Positions 1-8,096 of a stretch of 64,000 nucleotides of DNA are shown here, in pieces. Where the stretch lies: positions 24,055 through 88,054 of the forward strand of contig CALWJY010000007.1 of the NCBI GenBank assembly GCA_944381135.1, written 5' to 3'. This DNA comes from an uncultured Clostridia bacterium (GTDB lineage: Bacteria; Bacillota; Clostridia; Christensenellales; UBA1242). Within the stretch, counting starts at the first letter, position 1; every line of letters starts with the position of its first letter. A model generated the notes under the pieces. The model did not search any database, was not told where the DNA came from, and saw only the letters and a program-made list of their open reading frames with translations. The position numbers were made by a program, and so were the translations under genes.

Positions 1-2
1 CA

Positions 3-452
3 ATTAAGGAGAATTTGAGATATAACAATCCGGACATCACGGACGAGCAAATTGTGGACGCTTGCAAGAAGGTGGGCATAGACCACTTCATCCAAACGCT
101 TTCAGATGGCTATGACACTGTCATCACCGATTCTGTCAACTTGTCAGCAGGACAAAAACAACTTCTGACAATTGCAAGAACGATGATTGCCAACCGCCCA
201 ATGATGATTTTGGACGAAGCAACAAGTTCGGTGGACACCAGAACGGAGGTTTTGTTGCAACAGGCAATGGATAAGGCAATGGAGGGAAGAACATCATTCA
301 TCATTGCACACCGTCTGTCAACCATCAAAAATGCAGACATGATTTTGGTGCTTAAAGACGGCGACATTGTCGAAAAAGGCAATCATGAAGAGTTGCTTGC
401 AAAAGGCGGATTCTATGCCGACTTATACAACAGCCAATTTGAAGAAGAGTGA
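3..452 (+). CDS. ABC transporter ATP-binding domain, C-terminal part (partial)
   Basis: This is the end of an ABC transporter nucleotide-binding domain whose beginning lies outside the window; the open frame runs in from the left edge, so the internal TTG at 15 is not the start. Visible in order are the signature motif LSAGQ, Walker B with the D-loop (MMILDEATSSVD), and the H-loop (IAHRLSTI), followed by the usual KDGDIVEKGNHEELL tail. Such tails, with SSVD and a short C-terminus ending soon after 'GGFYADLYNSQF', are typical of fused permease-ATPase exporters of the MsbA/LmrA type (often heterodimeric pairs in Clostridia). The ATPase would power export of drugs, lipids or peptides at the membrane; the substrate cannot be read. 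All catalytic motifs present in the visible part are intact. Confidence 0.93.
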   Translation: MKENLRYNNPDITDEQIVDACKKVGIDHFIQTLSDGYDTVITDSVNLSAGQKQLLTIARTMIANRPMMILDEATSSVDTRTEVLLQQAMDKAMEGRTSFIIAHRLSTIKNADMILVLKDGDIVEKGNHEELLAKGGFYADLYNSQFEEE

Positions 453-496
453 AATTTTTGATGCATTTTAGATGAAACAATTTAAAACTGCCAAAA

Positions 497-525
497 ATTG
501 TTAAAAACAATGTTGAGTTTTTAAA
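497..525 (+). terminator. Weak hairpin after the ABC transporter gene
   Basis: ATTGTT (497-502) can pair with AACAAT (506-511) around an AAA loop, followed by a T-rich stretch after a few intervening bases. The stem is short and AT-only, so termination here is only possible, not convincing. Confidence 0.3.
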
Positions 526-579
526 TTTGTTTGCAAATGTCAATTCTCGAACTTATGCAAACATTTTCTCAATTTTTGT

Positions 580-606
580 TTGCAAAAACAAACTTTATGG
601 TATAAT
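580..606 (+). promoter_or_regulatory. Promoter with extended -10 for the 210-aa gene
   Basis: A perfect TATAAT at 601-606 is preceded by TG at 598-599 (extended -10). TTGCAA at 580-585 (15-bp spacer) or TTGTTT at 576-581 (19-bp spacer) could act as -35. A GAGAGGTG ribosome-binding site follows at 634-641. Confidence 0.65.
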
Positions 607-645
607 AAGAAAGAAATTTCTCAAAATAGCCTTGAGAGGTGAAAC

Positions 646-1278
646 ATGAAATTTCTTTTCTTTTTTGTGGGAGTTCCAATGATGATTATGTCTTTTTTTG
701 AAGTGGTGGACGTTTTGCCTTATGTGCAAAGTTTTGATTTGATTGTCAACGGACATCAAATTGAGCTCTCGGAACAGCAACAAACCACATTGCAAGAGGG
801 TGTGCAAGAACTCTTTGAAAATTCGCTCACAATGCCGGCTTTTGCTGTGACATTTGACGAAATCTTTAAAGAGGAAATTCAAGACGGAACTTTCGTTTTG
901 ATGAAATTTGACCGCGTGTTTAAAGTCAACGAACTTCCTTTTGATGAATTGGTTTTCAAAGTTCAGCCAGATTTTCAGGGATTTAATCTATATCGCGGCA
1001 TGCGCGGAATTTTTCAAGGACGATGCATCTACATTGATTTAAATGGAAAAGACATGCAGGCGCTTGCAGATTGTGTGAAAGCGCTTATTCCTGTGAATGA
1101 AGGTGTGGAGCAAGGCGTAAACAACATTGACAATGGCATTGAAAACGACATTGAAAAAGGCGAAACGCAACACGATGACGACATCACAAATGATGAAAAT
1201 GTGACAGATGACAAACTTAATGAAGAGCAAAATGTTGTTTTTAATAATCCAGAAAACACTGAAAATTTGCCGAAATAA
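646..1278 (+). CDS. Hypothetical protein with hydrophobic N-terminus and acidic C-terminal tail
   Basis: I do not recognise this 210-residue protein. The ATG at 646 is supported by GAGAGGTG just upstream and a good promoter at 580-606. Residues 1-18 are hydrophobic (MKFLFFFVGVPMMIMSFF), with only one positive charge, so they could be a signal peptide or an anchor. Residues 25-150 look like a compact soluble domain with two Cys (about 125 and 144). From about residue 158 the chain is low-complexity and strongly acidic, rich in N, D, E and repeated 'N-D-I-E' type units, probably disordered. It stands alone between its own promoter and a terminator. A secreted or membrane-tethered protein is an inference from the N-terminus only. 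Confidence 0.7.
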   Translation: MKFLFFFVGVPMMIMSFFEVVDVLPYVQSFDLIVNGHQIELSEQQQTTLQEGVQELFENSLTMPAFAVTFDEIFKEEIQDGTFVLMKFDRVFKVNELPFDELVFKVQPDFQGFNLYRGMRGIFQGRCIYIDLNGKDMQALADCVKALIPVNEGVEQGVNNIDNGIENDIEKGETQHDDDITNDENVTDDKLNEEQNVVFNNPENTENLPK

Positions 1279-1364
1279 AGCAAGTTGCCGCTTTCTTAAT
1301 TAAAGTCAAATTAAAAAATAGTTATGTTAAAATAGCAAACTTAATTCAAAATCACATGAAAAAA

Positions 1365-1404
1365 GGCACAAAAATCGACAAAAAATTTGTGCCTATTTTT
1401 ATTT
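1365..1404 (+). terminator. Intrinsic terminator
   Basis: GGCACAAA (1365-1372) pairs perfectly with TTTGTGCC (1386-1393), 13-nt loop, followed by TATTTTTATTT. It ends the 210-aa gene transcript and directly abuts the pflB promoter. Confidence 0.8.
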
Positions 1405-1431
1405 GACAATTGCATCCAATTTTAATACAAT
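1403..1431 (+). promoter_or_regulatory. pflB promoter
   Basis: TTGACA (1403-1408), a 17-bp spacer, then TACAAT (1426-1431): near-consensus housekeeping promoter. It implies a 5' leader of roughly 95 nt before pflB. Confidence 0.85.
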
Positions 1432-1455
1432 ATATGTTATGAAAGGCGAGTGAAA

Positions 1456-1480
1456 CACCATATGTTGATTTTTTATGGTG
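1456..1480 (+). promoter_or_regulatory. Hairpin in the pflB 5' leader
   Basis: CACCAT (1456-1461) pairs with ATGGTG (1475-1480) around a 13-nt loop, inside the predicted pflB leader and well upstream of the AAGGAG ribosome-binding site (1523-1528). It could stabilise the mRNA or be regulatory; no known riboswitch class is recognised. Confidence 0.4.
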
Positions 1481-1534
1481 CTTCAGCCACAAGATATGCA
1501 AAAATCACAAAAAACATAAGAAAAGGAGAAACAA

Positions 1535-3787
1535 ATGGACAAAACTGAAACAAAAACAATTGAGTTTGATGCATGGAAAGGTTTTAAGGGCGAAAAATGG
1601 AAAGGTGGCGTGGATGTTTCTGACTTCATTTTGAACAACTATAAGGAATATCGTGGAGATGATTCTTTCCTTGCAGGGATTTCGCCAAAAACAAAAAAGG
1701 TTTGGGAAAAGTGTGAGAAACTGCTTGTCAAAGAGCGCAAAACAGGGCTTTTGGACGTAGAAACAAAGGCAATTTCTGGCATAAATTCTTTCAAACCGGG
1801 ATACATTGACAAGAAAAATGAAGTGGTTGTTGGACTTCAAACTGACGCTCCACTGAAAAGGATTGTCAACTTGTATGGCGGAACTCGTATGGCTGAAAAG
1901 GCTCTTGAGGCATACAATCGAAAACTTGATCCAACCATCGAAAAGCACTTCATTGAGTTCAGAAAAACTCACAATGACGGCGTTTTTGATGCCTACACTC
2001 CAGAAATTCGAAAGGCAAGGTCGGCAGGACTCATCACGGGGCTTCCCGACGCCTATGGCAGAGGAAGAATCATTGGTGACTATCGCCGTGTTGCACTCTA
2101 TGGAATTGATTTTCTGATTGAGCAAAAGCAGAAAGACAAACTTGGCATTGATGTTTCATCTGAAGAAAACATCCGTCTCAGAGAAGAAGTTGCAGAGCAA
2201 ATTAAAGCGCTTGAGGAATTGAAGAAAATGGCAAAGGGTTATGGCTTTGACATTTCAAAACCAGCAACCAACGCCAAAGAGGCTTTCCAATGGCTTTATT
2301 TTGCATATCTTGCAAGTGTCAAAGAAAACAATGGTGCGGCAATGAGTTTGGGCAGAACGTCCACATTCCTTGACATTTTCATCGAGCGCGACATGAAAAA
2401 TGGACTTTTGACAGAAGAGGGGGCGCAAGAACTTGTTGACCAATTCATCATCAAACTCAGACTTGTGCGCCACTTGAGAACACCGGAATATGACGAAATC
2501 TATGCAGGCGATCCAACTTGGGTGACAGAAAGTGTTGCAGGAATGGCTGACGATGAGAAAAGTTTGGTGACAAAAAATTCGTTCAGATATTTGCATTCAC
2601 TCATCAACCTCAACCCATCTCCAGAGCCAAACCTCACTGTGCTTTGGTCAGAAAAACTGCCAGCAAATTTCAAGAAATTCTGTGCAAAAATTTCCATTTT
2701 GACAGATGCAATTCAATATGAAGGCGATGATGTTATGCGTCCAATCTATGGAAACGACTATGCCATTGCTTGTTGTGTTTCCGCAATGAAAGTTGGCAAA
2801 CAAATGCAGTTCTTTGGAGCGCGTTGCAATTTGGCAAAAGCACTTCTCTATTCGTTGAATGGCGGATATGATGAAAAGAGTGGAAAACTTGTGGTTGAAG
2901 GACTTTCTAAAAACACAGAAAAAGTGCTTTCCTTTGACAAAGTTTGGAAAAATTATCAAAAAACCATGGACAAAGTGGCAAAAACATATGTTGACGCCAT
3001 GAACATCATCCACTTCATGCATGATAAATATGCCTATGAACGCGAGCAAATGGCACTTCATGACACCCATGTTGAGCGCCTTATGGCATTTGGTGCGGCA
3101 GGATTTTCTGTTGTTGTGGACTCACTTTCTGCAATCAAATTTGCTAAAGTTAAACCAATCAGAAATGATGACGGGTTGATTGTTGACTTTGAAGCTGAGG
3201 GCGATTTTCCAAAATATGGCAACGATGATGACGAAGTTGACAAAATTGGTGTGGAACTTGTGGAATATTTCTTTGGATGCCTGAAGAAACATAAGTTGTA
3301 TAGAAACGCAAAACACACGCTTTCTCTTCTCACCATCACCTCCAATGTTATGTATGGAAAGAAAACAGGTGCAACTCCAGACGGAAGAAAGGCTGGCGAG
3401 CCTTTTGCTCCGGGCGCAAACCCAATGCACAACCGCGATTGCAGTGGTGCGCTTGCTTCGCTCAACTCTGTGGCGAAAATTCCATATTGCGACTGCTGTC
3501 AAGACGGAATTTCCAACACATTCTCAATCGTTCCGGACGCACTCGGACATGACGAAAAGAGCAGAATCAACAACCTTGTCAACATTTTGGACGGATATTT
3601 TGTGCAAAAAGCACAACATCTCAATGTCAATGTGCTGAACCGTGAACTTTTGATTGACGCCATGAACAATCCTTGGAAATATCCAAACCTCACAATTCGC
3701 GTTTCTGGATATGCTGTCAACTTCAACAGACTTTCAAAGGCTCATCAACAAGAAGTCATTTCCAGAACTTTCCATGAGTCAAGATGA
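1535..3787 (+). CDS. pflB: Pyruvate formate-lyase (formate C-acetyltransferase)
   Basis: Glycyl-radical enzyme converting pyruvate and CoA to acetyl-CoA and formate, the main anaerobic pyruvate-cleaving step of mixed-acid fermentation, in the cytosol. At 750 residues it has the normal PflB length. The catalytic Cys pair is visible as [20 protein letters not shown] (Cys413-Cys414), and the glycyl-radical site RVSGYAV near the C-terminus places the radical on Gly725. ATG at 1535 is preceded by AAGGAG at 1523-1528. The gene has its own strong promoter (1403-1431), and pflA, encoding the radical-installing enzyme, follows on the same strand about 100 nt later behind a terminator-like hairpin. That arrangement would give much more enzyme than activase. 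All key residues are intact. Confidence 0.97.
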   Translation: MDKTETKTIEFDAWKGFKGEKWKGGVDVSDFILNNYKEYRGDDSFLAGISPKTKKVWEKCEKLLVKERKTGLLDVETKAISGINSFKPGYIDKKNEVVVGLQTDAPLKRIVNLYGGTRMAEKALEAYNRKLDPTIEKHFIEFRKTHNDGVFDAYTPEIRKARSAGLITGLPDAYGRGRIIGDYRRVALYGIDFLIEQKQKDKLGIDVSSEENIRLREEVAEQIKALEELKKMAKGYGFDISKPATNAKEAFQWLYFAYLASVKENNGAAMSLGRTSTFLDIFIERDMKNGLLTEEGAQELVDQFIIKLRLVRHLRTPEYDEIYAGDPTWVTESVAGMADDEKSLVTKNSFRYLHSLINLNPSPEPNLTVLWSEKLPANFKKFCAKISILTDAIQYEGDDVMRPIYGNDYAIACCVSAMKVGKQMQFFGARCNLAKALLYSLNGGYDEKSGKLVVEGLSKNTEKVLSFDKVWKNYQKTMDKVAKTYVDAMNIIHFMHDKYAYEREQMALHDTHVERLMAFGAAGFSVVVDSLSAIKFAKVKPIRNDDGLIVDFEAEGDFPKYGNDDDEVDKIGVELVEYFFGCLKKHKLYRNAKHTLSLLTITSNVMYGKKTGATPDGRKAGEPFAPGANPMHNRDCSGALASLNSVAKIPYCDCCQDGISNTFSIVPDALGHDEKSRINNLVNILDGYFVQKAQHLNVNVLNRELLIDAMNNPWKYPNLTIRVSGYAVNFNRLSKAHQQEVISRTFHESR

Positions 3788-3856
3788 CATTTCTCTTTTT
3801 GCTGAAAAAGTTAAAAAGTGAGACAGGAAGTTTTAAATTTTAAAGTTAAAAAAATT

Positions 3857-3879
3857 GAGGCTGAAAATCAGCCTCTTTT
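3857..3879 (+). terminator. Attenuator-like hairpin between pflB and pflA
   Basis: GAGGCTGA (3857-3864), loop AAA, TCAGCCTC (3868-3875), then TTTT: an 8-bp perfect stem with a triloop and a short U-run. It ends 14 nt before the pflA ATG, so the pflA ribosome-binding site (AAAGGA, 3882-3887) lies just after it. It is likely a leaky terminator that lowers pflA relative to pflB. Confidence 0.75.
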
Positions 3880-3892
3880 AAAAAGGAAACAG

Positions 3893-4594
3893 ATGATTAA
3901 GGGGAATATTGCAAGTTTTGAAAGCATGGGGCTTGTGGATGGACCTGGTGTGCGCTTTGTTGTGTTTTTGCAAGGCTGTCCTCTTCGTTGTGCATATTGC
4001 CACAACCCTGAAATGTGGGATGCAAGTGTAAAGAAAAAACTTATGACACCGCAAGAACTTGTGGACAAGATTAAGAAATACAAAGTCTATTTCAAAGATG
4101 AGGGCGGAATGACAATTTCTGGAGGCGAGCCACTTGCTCAGGCTGATTTTGTGACCGAAGTTTTCAAACTTTGCAAAGAAAATGGCATTCACACCGCACT
4201 TGACACTTCAGGTTTCGGCTATGCAAGTGACGAACTTTTGGACAACACAGATCTTGTGATTTTGGACGTTAAAGAACTTGATGAGAGAAAATATGAAAAG
4301 CTTGTCGGGCAAAAAATGGATATGTTCAAAAAATTTTTGGCAAAATGTCAAGAAAAAGACAAAAAAATGTGGCTTAGGCAAGTGATTGTGCCGGGATATA
4401 ACGACACAAAAGAAAGTGTTTTGAAATTGAAGAGGTTTGCAGAAAACTTGCACAACATTGAAAAGATTGAACTCTTGCCATATCACGACATGGCTCTCAA
4501 AAAATATAAAGAACTTGGCATAAAATATCGTCTTGATGGTGTGCCGGCAATGGACAAAGCAAAATGCAAGGAATTGGAAAAACTGCTCAAATAA
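3893..4594 (+). CDS. pflA: Pyruvate formate-lyase-activating enzyme (radical SAM)
   Basis: Radical SAM enzyme that uses a [4Fe-4S] cluster and S-adenosylmethionine to abstract hydrogen from the PflB glycine and switch it on. The cluster motif is GCPLRCAYCHN, with Cys29, Cys33 and Cys36 (CX3CX2C); the SAM-contacting ISGGEP follows. I start at ATG 3893, giving 233 residues: this matches the family N-terminus (G-x-I-x-S-F-E-S-x-G-x-V-D-G-P-G-x-R) and has AAAGGA 5-6 nt upstream. An in-frame GTG at 3818 would add 25 residues, but that stretch is simply read through the hairpin at 3857-3879 and is not family-like. Cotranscribed with pflB through partial read-through. Confidence 0.95.
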   Translation: MIKGNIASFESMGLVDGPGVRFVVFLQGCPLRCAYCHNPEMWDASVKKKLMTPQELVDKIKKYKVYFKDEGGMTISGGEPLAQADFVTEVFKLCKENGIHTALDTSGFGYASDELLDNTDLVILDVKELDERKYEKLVGQKMDMFKKFLAKCQEKDKKMWLRQVIVPGYNDTKESVLKLKRFAENLHNIEKIELLPYHDMALKKYKELGIKYRLDGVPAMDKAKCKELEKLLK

Positions 4595-4603
4595 ATTAAA
4601 CAA

Positions 4604-4640
4604 AACAAAACGGCTGATGTAAATCTGAAGCTGTTTTGTT
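4604..4640 (+). terminator. Terminator-like hairpin after pflA
   Basis: AACAAAACGGCT (4604-4615) pairs with AGCTGTTTTGTT (4629-4640), 12 bp with one G-U, 13-nt loop. The 3' arm itself is T-rich, but no separate U-run follows. Confidence 0.6.
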
Positions 4641-4777
4641 AACAACGCATTAAAACGCTGTTGATTGACAATAGCAAAAATTAAAATTCAATGAAAATAC
4701 ATTGAAAACGCTCAAAAAACATGATTTTGGGGCATTTTTTTGTTTTGATTTTTGAGAGAAGTGGCAAAAATTTTGGC

Positions 4778-5443
4778 ATGGACTATATTTTGCTTGTCAT
4801 AGCGTTGTTTTATTTTTTTCGAGGCTTTTTCAAAGGCTTTGTCTCAATGCTTTTTTCTTTGCTTGGAACGATTTTTGTCATTGTTCTTTCTTGGACACTT
4901 TGTGATGTTTTGATGCCAACCATTCAAAATTGGATTGGAGAGGATGTTCAGAATTTTGTGTCAAATGCTTTAAATTCTGCAATTCCGGGCGAGTTTGAAA
5001 ATTGGTCGAAGTTAAGTGAAACAATCACACAATCAAGATTTGGAATTGTCCTAAGTTTTTTGATTGAAAAACTTGTCGGAGACATTTCGTTTGAGGGGAC
5101 ATTGACAGCCGGACAAATTCTTGGAGCATCTTTAAGCAATGTGCTTTTGAAAGTCATCACCTTTGTCTTGTTGTTTCTGATTTTGTTTTTGATTTTAAAA
5201 ATTTTAAGACTTGTTTTAAACTCCATAATCAAAAGTTTTGGGCTGACCTTTGTCAACAGGTTTTTTGGAGGCGTGATTGGGCTTGCCAAAGGTCTTGTTG
5301 TTTTTGGTGTTTTGTTTTTTGTTCTGACGACTTTTGCAAGCCTATTTCTGAATGAGAGTCTTATGAATTTTGTTGAGGGTGGAGTCGTGTCAAACTTTCT
5401 TTATGAAAACATCATTCTTAAATTTGTTGAAATGCTATATTGA
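4778..5443 (+). CDS. CvpA-family membrane protein
   Basis: Small integral membrane protein of the CvpA/YshB type, named for colicin V production in E. coli; in Firmicutes these are membrane proteins of uncertain role. The N-terminus from ATG 4778 (MDYILLVIALFYFFRGFFKGF) matches the family pattern of a first helix followed by R/K-G-F. Three further hydrophobic segments are seen, at about residues 25-45, 120-140 and 165-190, and G-G-V-I-G-L-A-K-G, typical of CvpA, lies before the last helix. Length is 221 residues. An in-frame ATG at 4721 would add 19 residues that do not resemble the family. Neither start has a clear ribosome-binding site, so the start is uncertain. Isolated gene, convergent with the divIC-like set. 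Confidence 0.8.
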   Translation: MDYILLVIALFYFFRGFFKGFVSMLFSLLGTIFVIVLSWTLCDVLMPTIQNWIGEDVQNFVSNALNSAIPGEFENWSKLSETITQSRFGIVLSFLIEKLVGDISFEGTLTAGQILGASLSNVLLKVITFVLLFLILFLILKILRLVLNSIIKSFGLTFVNRFFGGVIGLAKGLVVFGVLFFVLTTFASLFLNESLMNFVEGGVVSNFLYENIILKFVEMLY

Positions 5444-5668
5444 TTTTTGTTAAATAAAACGATTAAAGAAGATTAAAAATAATAAAAAATCAAAATTAAT
5501 ACAATAAAACAATAAAATTATTAAAAAATATTGTTAATATATTTTAATTGTTTTTCGAAAAAAATAAAAGAAAAATTATTTGCTCCATATTTTCGAACAA
5601 ATAATTGCACTATCATAATATTTATATTAATTTAAATAAAAAAATATTAAAAAATCAAAAAAACGAAT

Positions 5669-5694
5669 AAAATCAATTTAAAAATTGATTTTTA
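5669..5694. terminator. Candidate bidirectional terminator
   Basis: AAAATCAATT (5669-5678) pairs with AATTGATTTT (5683-5692), 4-nt loop, with T-run on the forward side and A-run on the other. It sits between the convergent cvpA-like and divIC-like genes. The rest of 5444-5726 is very AT-rich with no gene visible. Confidence 0.45.
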
Positions 5695-5726
5695 ATAAAA
5701 ATAATATATTTTTTTAAGATTATTTT

Positions 5727-5996
5727 TTAAAAAATAATGTTGGACTCAAACATGGAGATGGTCAGAAGATAGTTTTCTTGCCAAGTTTCAGTTGAGGTGT
5801 TGTCGTTTTCATCCTCTTGAGGTGCTTGTGGAAGTTGAGAATTTTTGTCATTTAGGTCGTCAATTTTGTGTTGTAAGTTGACAATCACACCAATTTGGAT
5901 AAGAATTGCAACAAACAAAACCACCACAAGCACTATGCAAGTGATTTGAAAAACGCTGAATTTAGGTTTCTTTTTGGCCTCTTTGTTTTCTTCCAT
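5727..5996 (-). CDS. DivIC-like septum-formation protein
   Basis: Short bitopic protein of 89 residues: a basic cytosolic N-terminus (about 1-14), one membrane helix (about 16-38), then a charged segment able to form a coiled coil (VNLQHKIDDLNDKNSQL, 39-55) and an acidic, N/T-rich tail. This is the architecture of DivIC/FtsL-like divisome subunits. The sequence alone is weak evidence, but its place directly behind yabP and yabQ is the same as divIC in B. subtilis, which makes the call likely. The start at 5996 has a very good AAGGAAGG ribosome-binding site, and the gene begins inside the end of yabQ (35-nt overlap), implying translational coupling. The tail after the coil is shorter than usual. 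Confidence 0.65.
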   Translation of the reverse strand: MEENKEAKKKPKFSVFQITCIVLVVVLFVAILIQIGVIVNLQHKIDDLNDKNSQLPQAPQEDENDNTSTETWQENYLLTISMFESNIIF

Positions 5997-6327
5997 GCTT
6001 TTCCTTCCTTTGTTTAAGTTTATTGTAGCAGTTTTGAACTAAATTTGCAAGGAAATTGTTTGAAAGAAATCTTTGAATGAAAAAAGAGAGTGTAAAAGCA
6101 AACACCGTGAAAACACGAAAATCACCATAGTTGGTTTTCAAATTGACAATGAAAAAGACAAAAAATGTCAAAAAAGATGCAAAAAACAGCAAAATTTCAC
6201 CTAAAATTTTGTTATTTTTCAAAAAGTAAAGAAAAATTGCTTTAAAATCAAAAAGAAAGCCACACAGAAAACCGCTCAGTGAAAGCCAAAGAAAAATTGA
6301 TGGTTGGGCAAGTGCTTCATACAACAT
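5962..6327 (-). CDS. yabQ: YabQ-like spore cortex biosynthesis protein
   Basis: Polytopic membrane protein of 121 residues with about four hydrophobic segments (starting LWLSLSGFLCGFLFDF, then KAIFLYFL, LLFFASFLTFFVFFI, and FTVFAFTLSFFI) and a basic C-terminal end, fitting the YabQ family required for spore cortex formation in the outer forespore membrane. The identification comes from topology, length, the G-x-x-x-G-x-x-F-D N-terminal pattern and the position between yabP and the divIC-like gene. It starts 2 nt after the yabP stop codon, so the two are coupled. The last residues (highly basic, KHGRKQRGQKET) are read through the start region of the next gene. Confidence 0.75.
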   Translation of the reverse strand: MLYEALAQPSIFLWLSLSGFLCGFLFDFKAIFLYFLKNNKILGEILLFFASFLTFFVFFIVNLKTNYGDFRVFTVFAFTLSFFIQRFLSNNFLANLVQNCYNKLKQRKEKHGRKQRGQKET

Positions 6328-6329
6328 CT

Positions 6330-6578
6330 CTATTTAAACAGCCTTTTAAGGAAGGGTGTTTTTTCGGTTTTTTGCATATATTTGATGGCAACAATGTTTC
6401 CTGAAAAATTGACTTGCTTGTTTTCAAGGTCAAGTTTGACAACTTCGATGTTGCTTCCAGAAATCACCACATTTGTGTCTCCAATTTCCACCACGGCTTG
6501 ATTGCTTGTTGAAGAAACCACTTTTGTTGCTCCGACAAGAGTCAAATTTTTTCTGTCTTCAATGCAGATGCTTTCCAT
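6330..6578 (-). CDS. yabP: Sporulation protein YabP
   Basis: 82-residue soluble protein with the YabP/YqfC signature: an N-terminal 'I-E-D-R-K-N-L-T-L-V-G-A-T-K-V' strand, a middle 'T-N-V-V-I-S-G-S-N-I-E-V-V-K-L-D-L-E-N' and a final 'V-N-F-S-G-N-I-V-A-I-K-Y' ahead of F-L-x-R-L-F. In B. subtilis YabP is needed in the mother cell for cortex assembly. ATG at 6578 is preceded by AAGGAG. It heads the reverse-strand yabP-yabQ-divIC-like set and is divergent from the pseudouridine synthase at 6631. I did not find a convincing mother-cell sigma-E promoter by eye. Confidence 0.9.
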   Translation of the reverse strand: MESICIEDRKNLTLVGATKVVSSTSNQAVVEIGDTNVVISGSNIEVVKLDLENKQVNFSGNIVAIKYMQKTEKTPFLKRLFK

Positions 6579-6595
6579 AAAAACTCCTTTTTTGC

Positions 6596-6624
6596 TTGTC
6601 TTTTTTTTAAGTTAATTGTAGAAT
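6596..6624 (+). promoter_or_regulatory. Promoter for the pseudouridine synthase (leaderless arrangement)
   Basis: TTGTCT (6596-6601), 17-bp spacer, TAGAAT (6619-6624). The expected transcription start falls on the ATG at 6631, six bases after the -10, with no ribosome-binding site in between. Confidence 0.55.
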
Positions 6625-6630
6625 ATGTAT

Positions 6631-7461
6631 ATGATTAAAAAAGAAGCAATAGTCGAAAAACAGAAAAAATTAATTTCGTTCGTGCAGGATTTTGGTTTTT
6701 CATACTCCGATGTCAACAAAATGTTGAGAAACAAAGATGTGCGCGTGAACGGAAAGGTTGAAAGGCAAAATGTTGTGCTGAACATGGGTGACAATGTCAC
6801 ATTTTTTTATTCGCCGGACATGTTGGAGAAAAAATTTGAAGTTGTCTTTGAAAGTGAAGATGCGTTAATTGTTTATAAGTCTGCAGGAATTGAGACGGCA
6901 GGTGAAAATGGCTTAGAAAAAGTTTTAAACGCAATTGCGGTGCATAGGCTTGACAGAAACACTGAAGGGCTTATGGTGTTTGCAAAAAATGAAAAGACAA
7001 CAAAAATTCTTGAAAATGCGTTTAAAAACCACAAAATTCACAAATTTTATGTGACTGAAGTTGTCGGAAAGTTTCAGACAGACAAAACATATGATGCAAA
7101 TCTTTTGAAATATTCAGAGAAAGCCGAAGTAAAAATTTTTCAAAATCAAGTGAAAGGAAGTGTTCCAATTTCCACCAAGATTAAAACCGTCAAAGCGGGC
7201 GAAGAGAGTTCTGTTTTGGAAGTGGAATTGTTGACAGGCAAGACACATCAAATTCGTGCTCATTTGGCGTTCTTGGGACATGCCATTGTGGGTGACGGGA
7301 AATATGGGAAAAATGAAAACAACAAAAAATTTCAACAAAATCGTCAAAAATTGGCTTGTTTTATGCTTAAATTTGACTTTTTGGGCATTGAAAGTCTTGA
7401 TTTTTCAACTTTTAAGAAATTTCCAAAGTGGTTGAATAAAAAATTGATTGAAAAGTTTTGA
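6631..7461 (+). CDS. RluA-family rRNA/tRNA pseudouridine synthase with S4 domain
   Basis: Converts uridine to pseudouridine in structured RNA. The N-terminal S4 RNA-binding domain covers about residues 8-60 (SYSDVNKMLRNKDVRVNGK), and the catalytic domain carries the RluA motif HRLDRNTEGLMVFAKN with the catalytic Asp, then the conserved TGKTHQIRAHLAFLGHAIVGDGKYG block. Length 276 is a little shorter than usual (about 300) because the link between S4 and catalytic domain is short. Two in-frame ATGs exist, 6625 and 6631; 6631 fits a -10 box six bases upstream. Which RluA/C/D target it modifies cannot be told. Divergent from yabP. Confidence 0.9.
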   Translation: MIKKEAIVEKQKKLISFVQDFGFSYSDVNKMLRNKDVRVNGKVERQNVVLNMGDNVTFFYSPDMLEKKFEVVFESEDALIVYKSAGIETAGENGLEKVLNAIAVHRLDRNTEGLMVFAKNEKTTKILENAFKNHKIHKFYVTEVVGKFQTDKTYDANLLKYSEKAEVKIFQNQVKGSVPISTKIKTVKAGEESSVLEVELLTGKTHQIRAHLAFLGHAIVGDGKYGKNENNKKFQQNRQKLACFMLKFDFLGIESLDFSTFKKFPKWLNKKLIEKF

Positions 7462-7507
7462 CCGAAAAACTTTGTTCTTTCGTTCTTAAAAAAAGATTAA
7501 AATACTG

Positions 7508-7648
7508 ATGAATTTTAATTTTTTAAAGTTTGGCGTCTTCCTTGGCGACATTTTAGGTTTGTTTGAGTTTGGCATGTTAGAACTTGCGAAGATTTCACAA
7601 AAATTGCTTTTTTCACATATCAAAGAACATGAAAGCCGAATTGATTAA
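7508..7648 (+). CDS. Possible small protein overlapping the ferritin-like gene
   Basis: A 46-codon frame from ATG 7508 encodes a hydrophobic, amphipathic-looking peptide (MNFNFLKFGVFLGDILGLFE at its start). It overlaps the start of the next gene by 20 nt, as in coupled genes. There is no clear ribosome-binding site, so it may be chance. Confidence 0.3.
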   Translation: MNFNFLKFGVFLGDILGLFEFGMLELAKISQKLLFSHIKEHESRID

Positions 7649-8096
7649 AGTCAACTCATATTATGAGGGAATGATTCAGAATTTATATGCGGGTTCAAAA
7701 GGTTGTTTTGTGGCGTTTATGCAATTTTTCTATCAATTCAACCAAAGCGTTTTGTTTGAAGAAAAATTTTCAAGTTGTTTTCAGCAGTTGTATGAAAATG
7801 AATTGAAAAATTGTCAAACTCTTTGCAATATGATTTTGAAAATGGGTGGAGATTGCAAATTTTATTCTTCGTCCAGAAAGTTTCTTTCCGGCTATAATGT
7901 GGATTACATCAAAAATTTTCAAAAAATTTTCCTCGCTGATATTGAATTTTTGGAAATTAACATAATTGAAGTGCGCAATATGATTGAAAAAATTGAAGAT
8001 GAGTTTTTGAAAATTGAATTGAGAAAAGTTTTAAGCAACAAGAAACAATCTTTAAAAATTTTGAAAGAGGAATATTTTAAATTTGGCATGTTTTGA
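7629..8096 (+). CDS. Ferritin-like (rubrerythrin-type) protein lacking metal ligands
   Basis: 155-residue, all-helical protein that I relate to the small clostridial ferritin-like family on its pattern: Y-Y-x-x-x-I-x-N-L-Y-A-G-x-x-x-x-x-x-A-F-x-Q-F-x-Y at the start and a second-helix block ending in I-L-K-M-G-G-D-C-K-F-Y. In that family the first helix has an S-E-x-x-A motif and the second an E-x-x-H pair, which bind the di-metal site. Here the equivalent positions read K-G-C-F-V-A-F and N-E-L-K-N-C-Q, so most ligands are gone. A structural or binding role is more likely than oxidase activity. ATG 7629 is chosen because the family-like sequence starts there; TTG 7584 is an alternative. The ribosome-binding site is weak. 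Confidence 0.5.
   Translation: MKAELIKVNSYYEGMIQNLYAGSKGCFVAFMQFFYQFNQSVLFEEKFSSCFQQLYENELKNCQTLCNMILKMGGDCKFYSSSRKFLSGYNVDYIKNFQKIFLADIEFLEINIIEVRNMIEKIEDEFLKIELRKVLSNKKQSLKILKEEYFKFGMF

Noticed and set aside
3818-3892. Longer pflA start at GTG 3818
   Set aside because: The extra 25 residues are read through a terminator hairpin and do not match the family; ATG 3893 has a proper ribosome-binding site.
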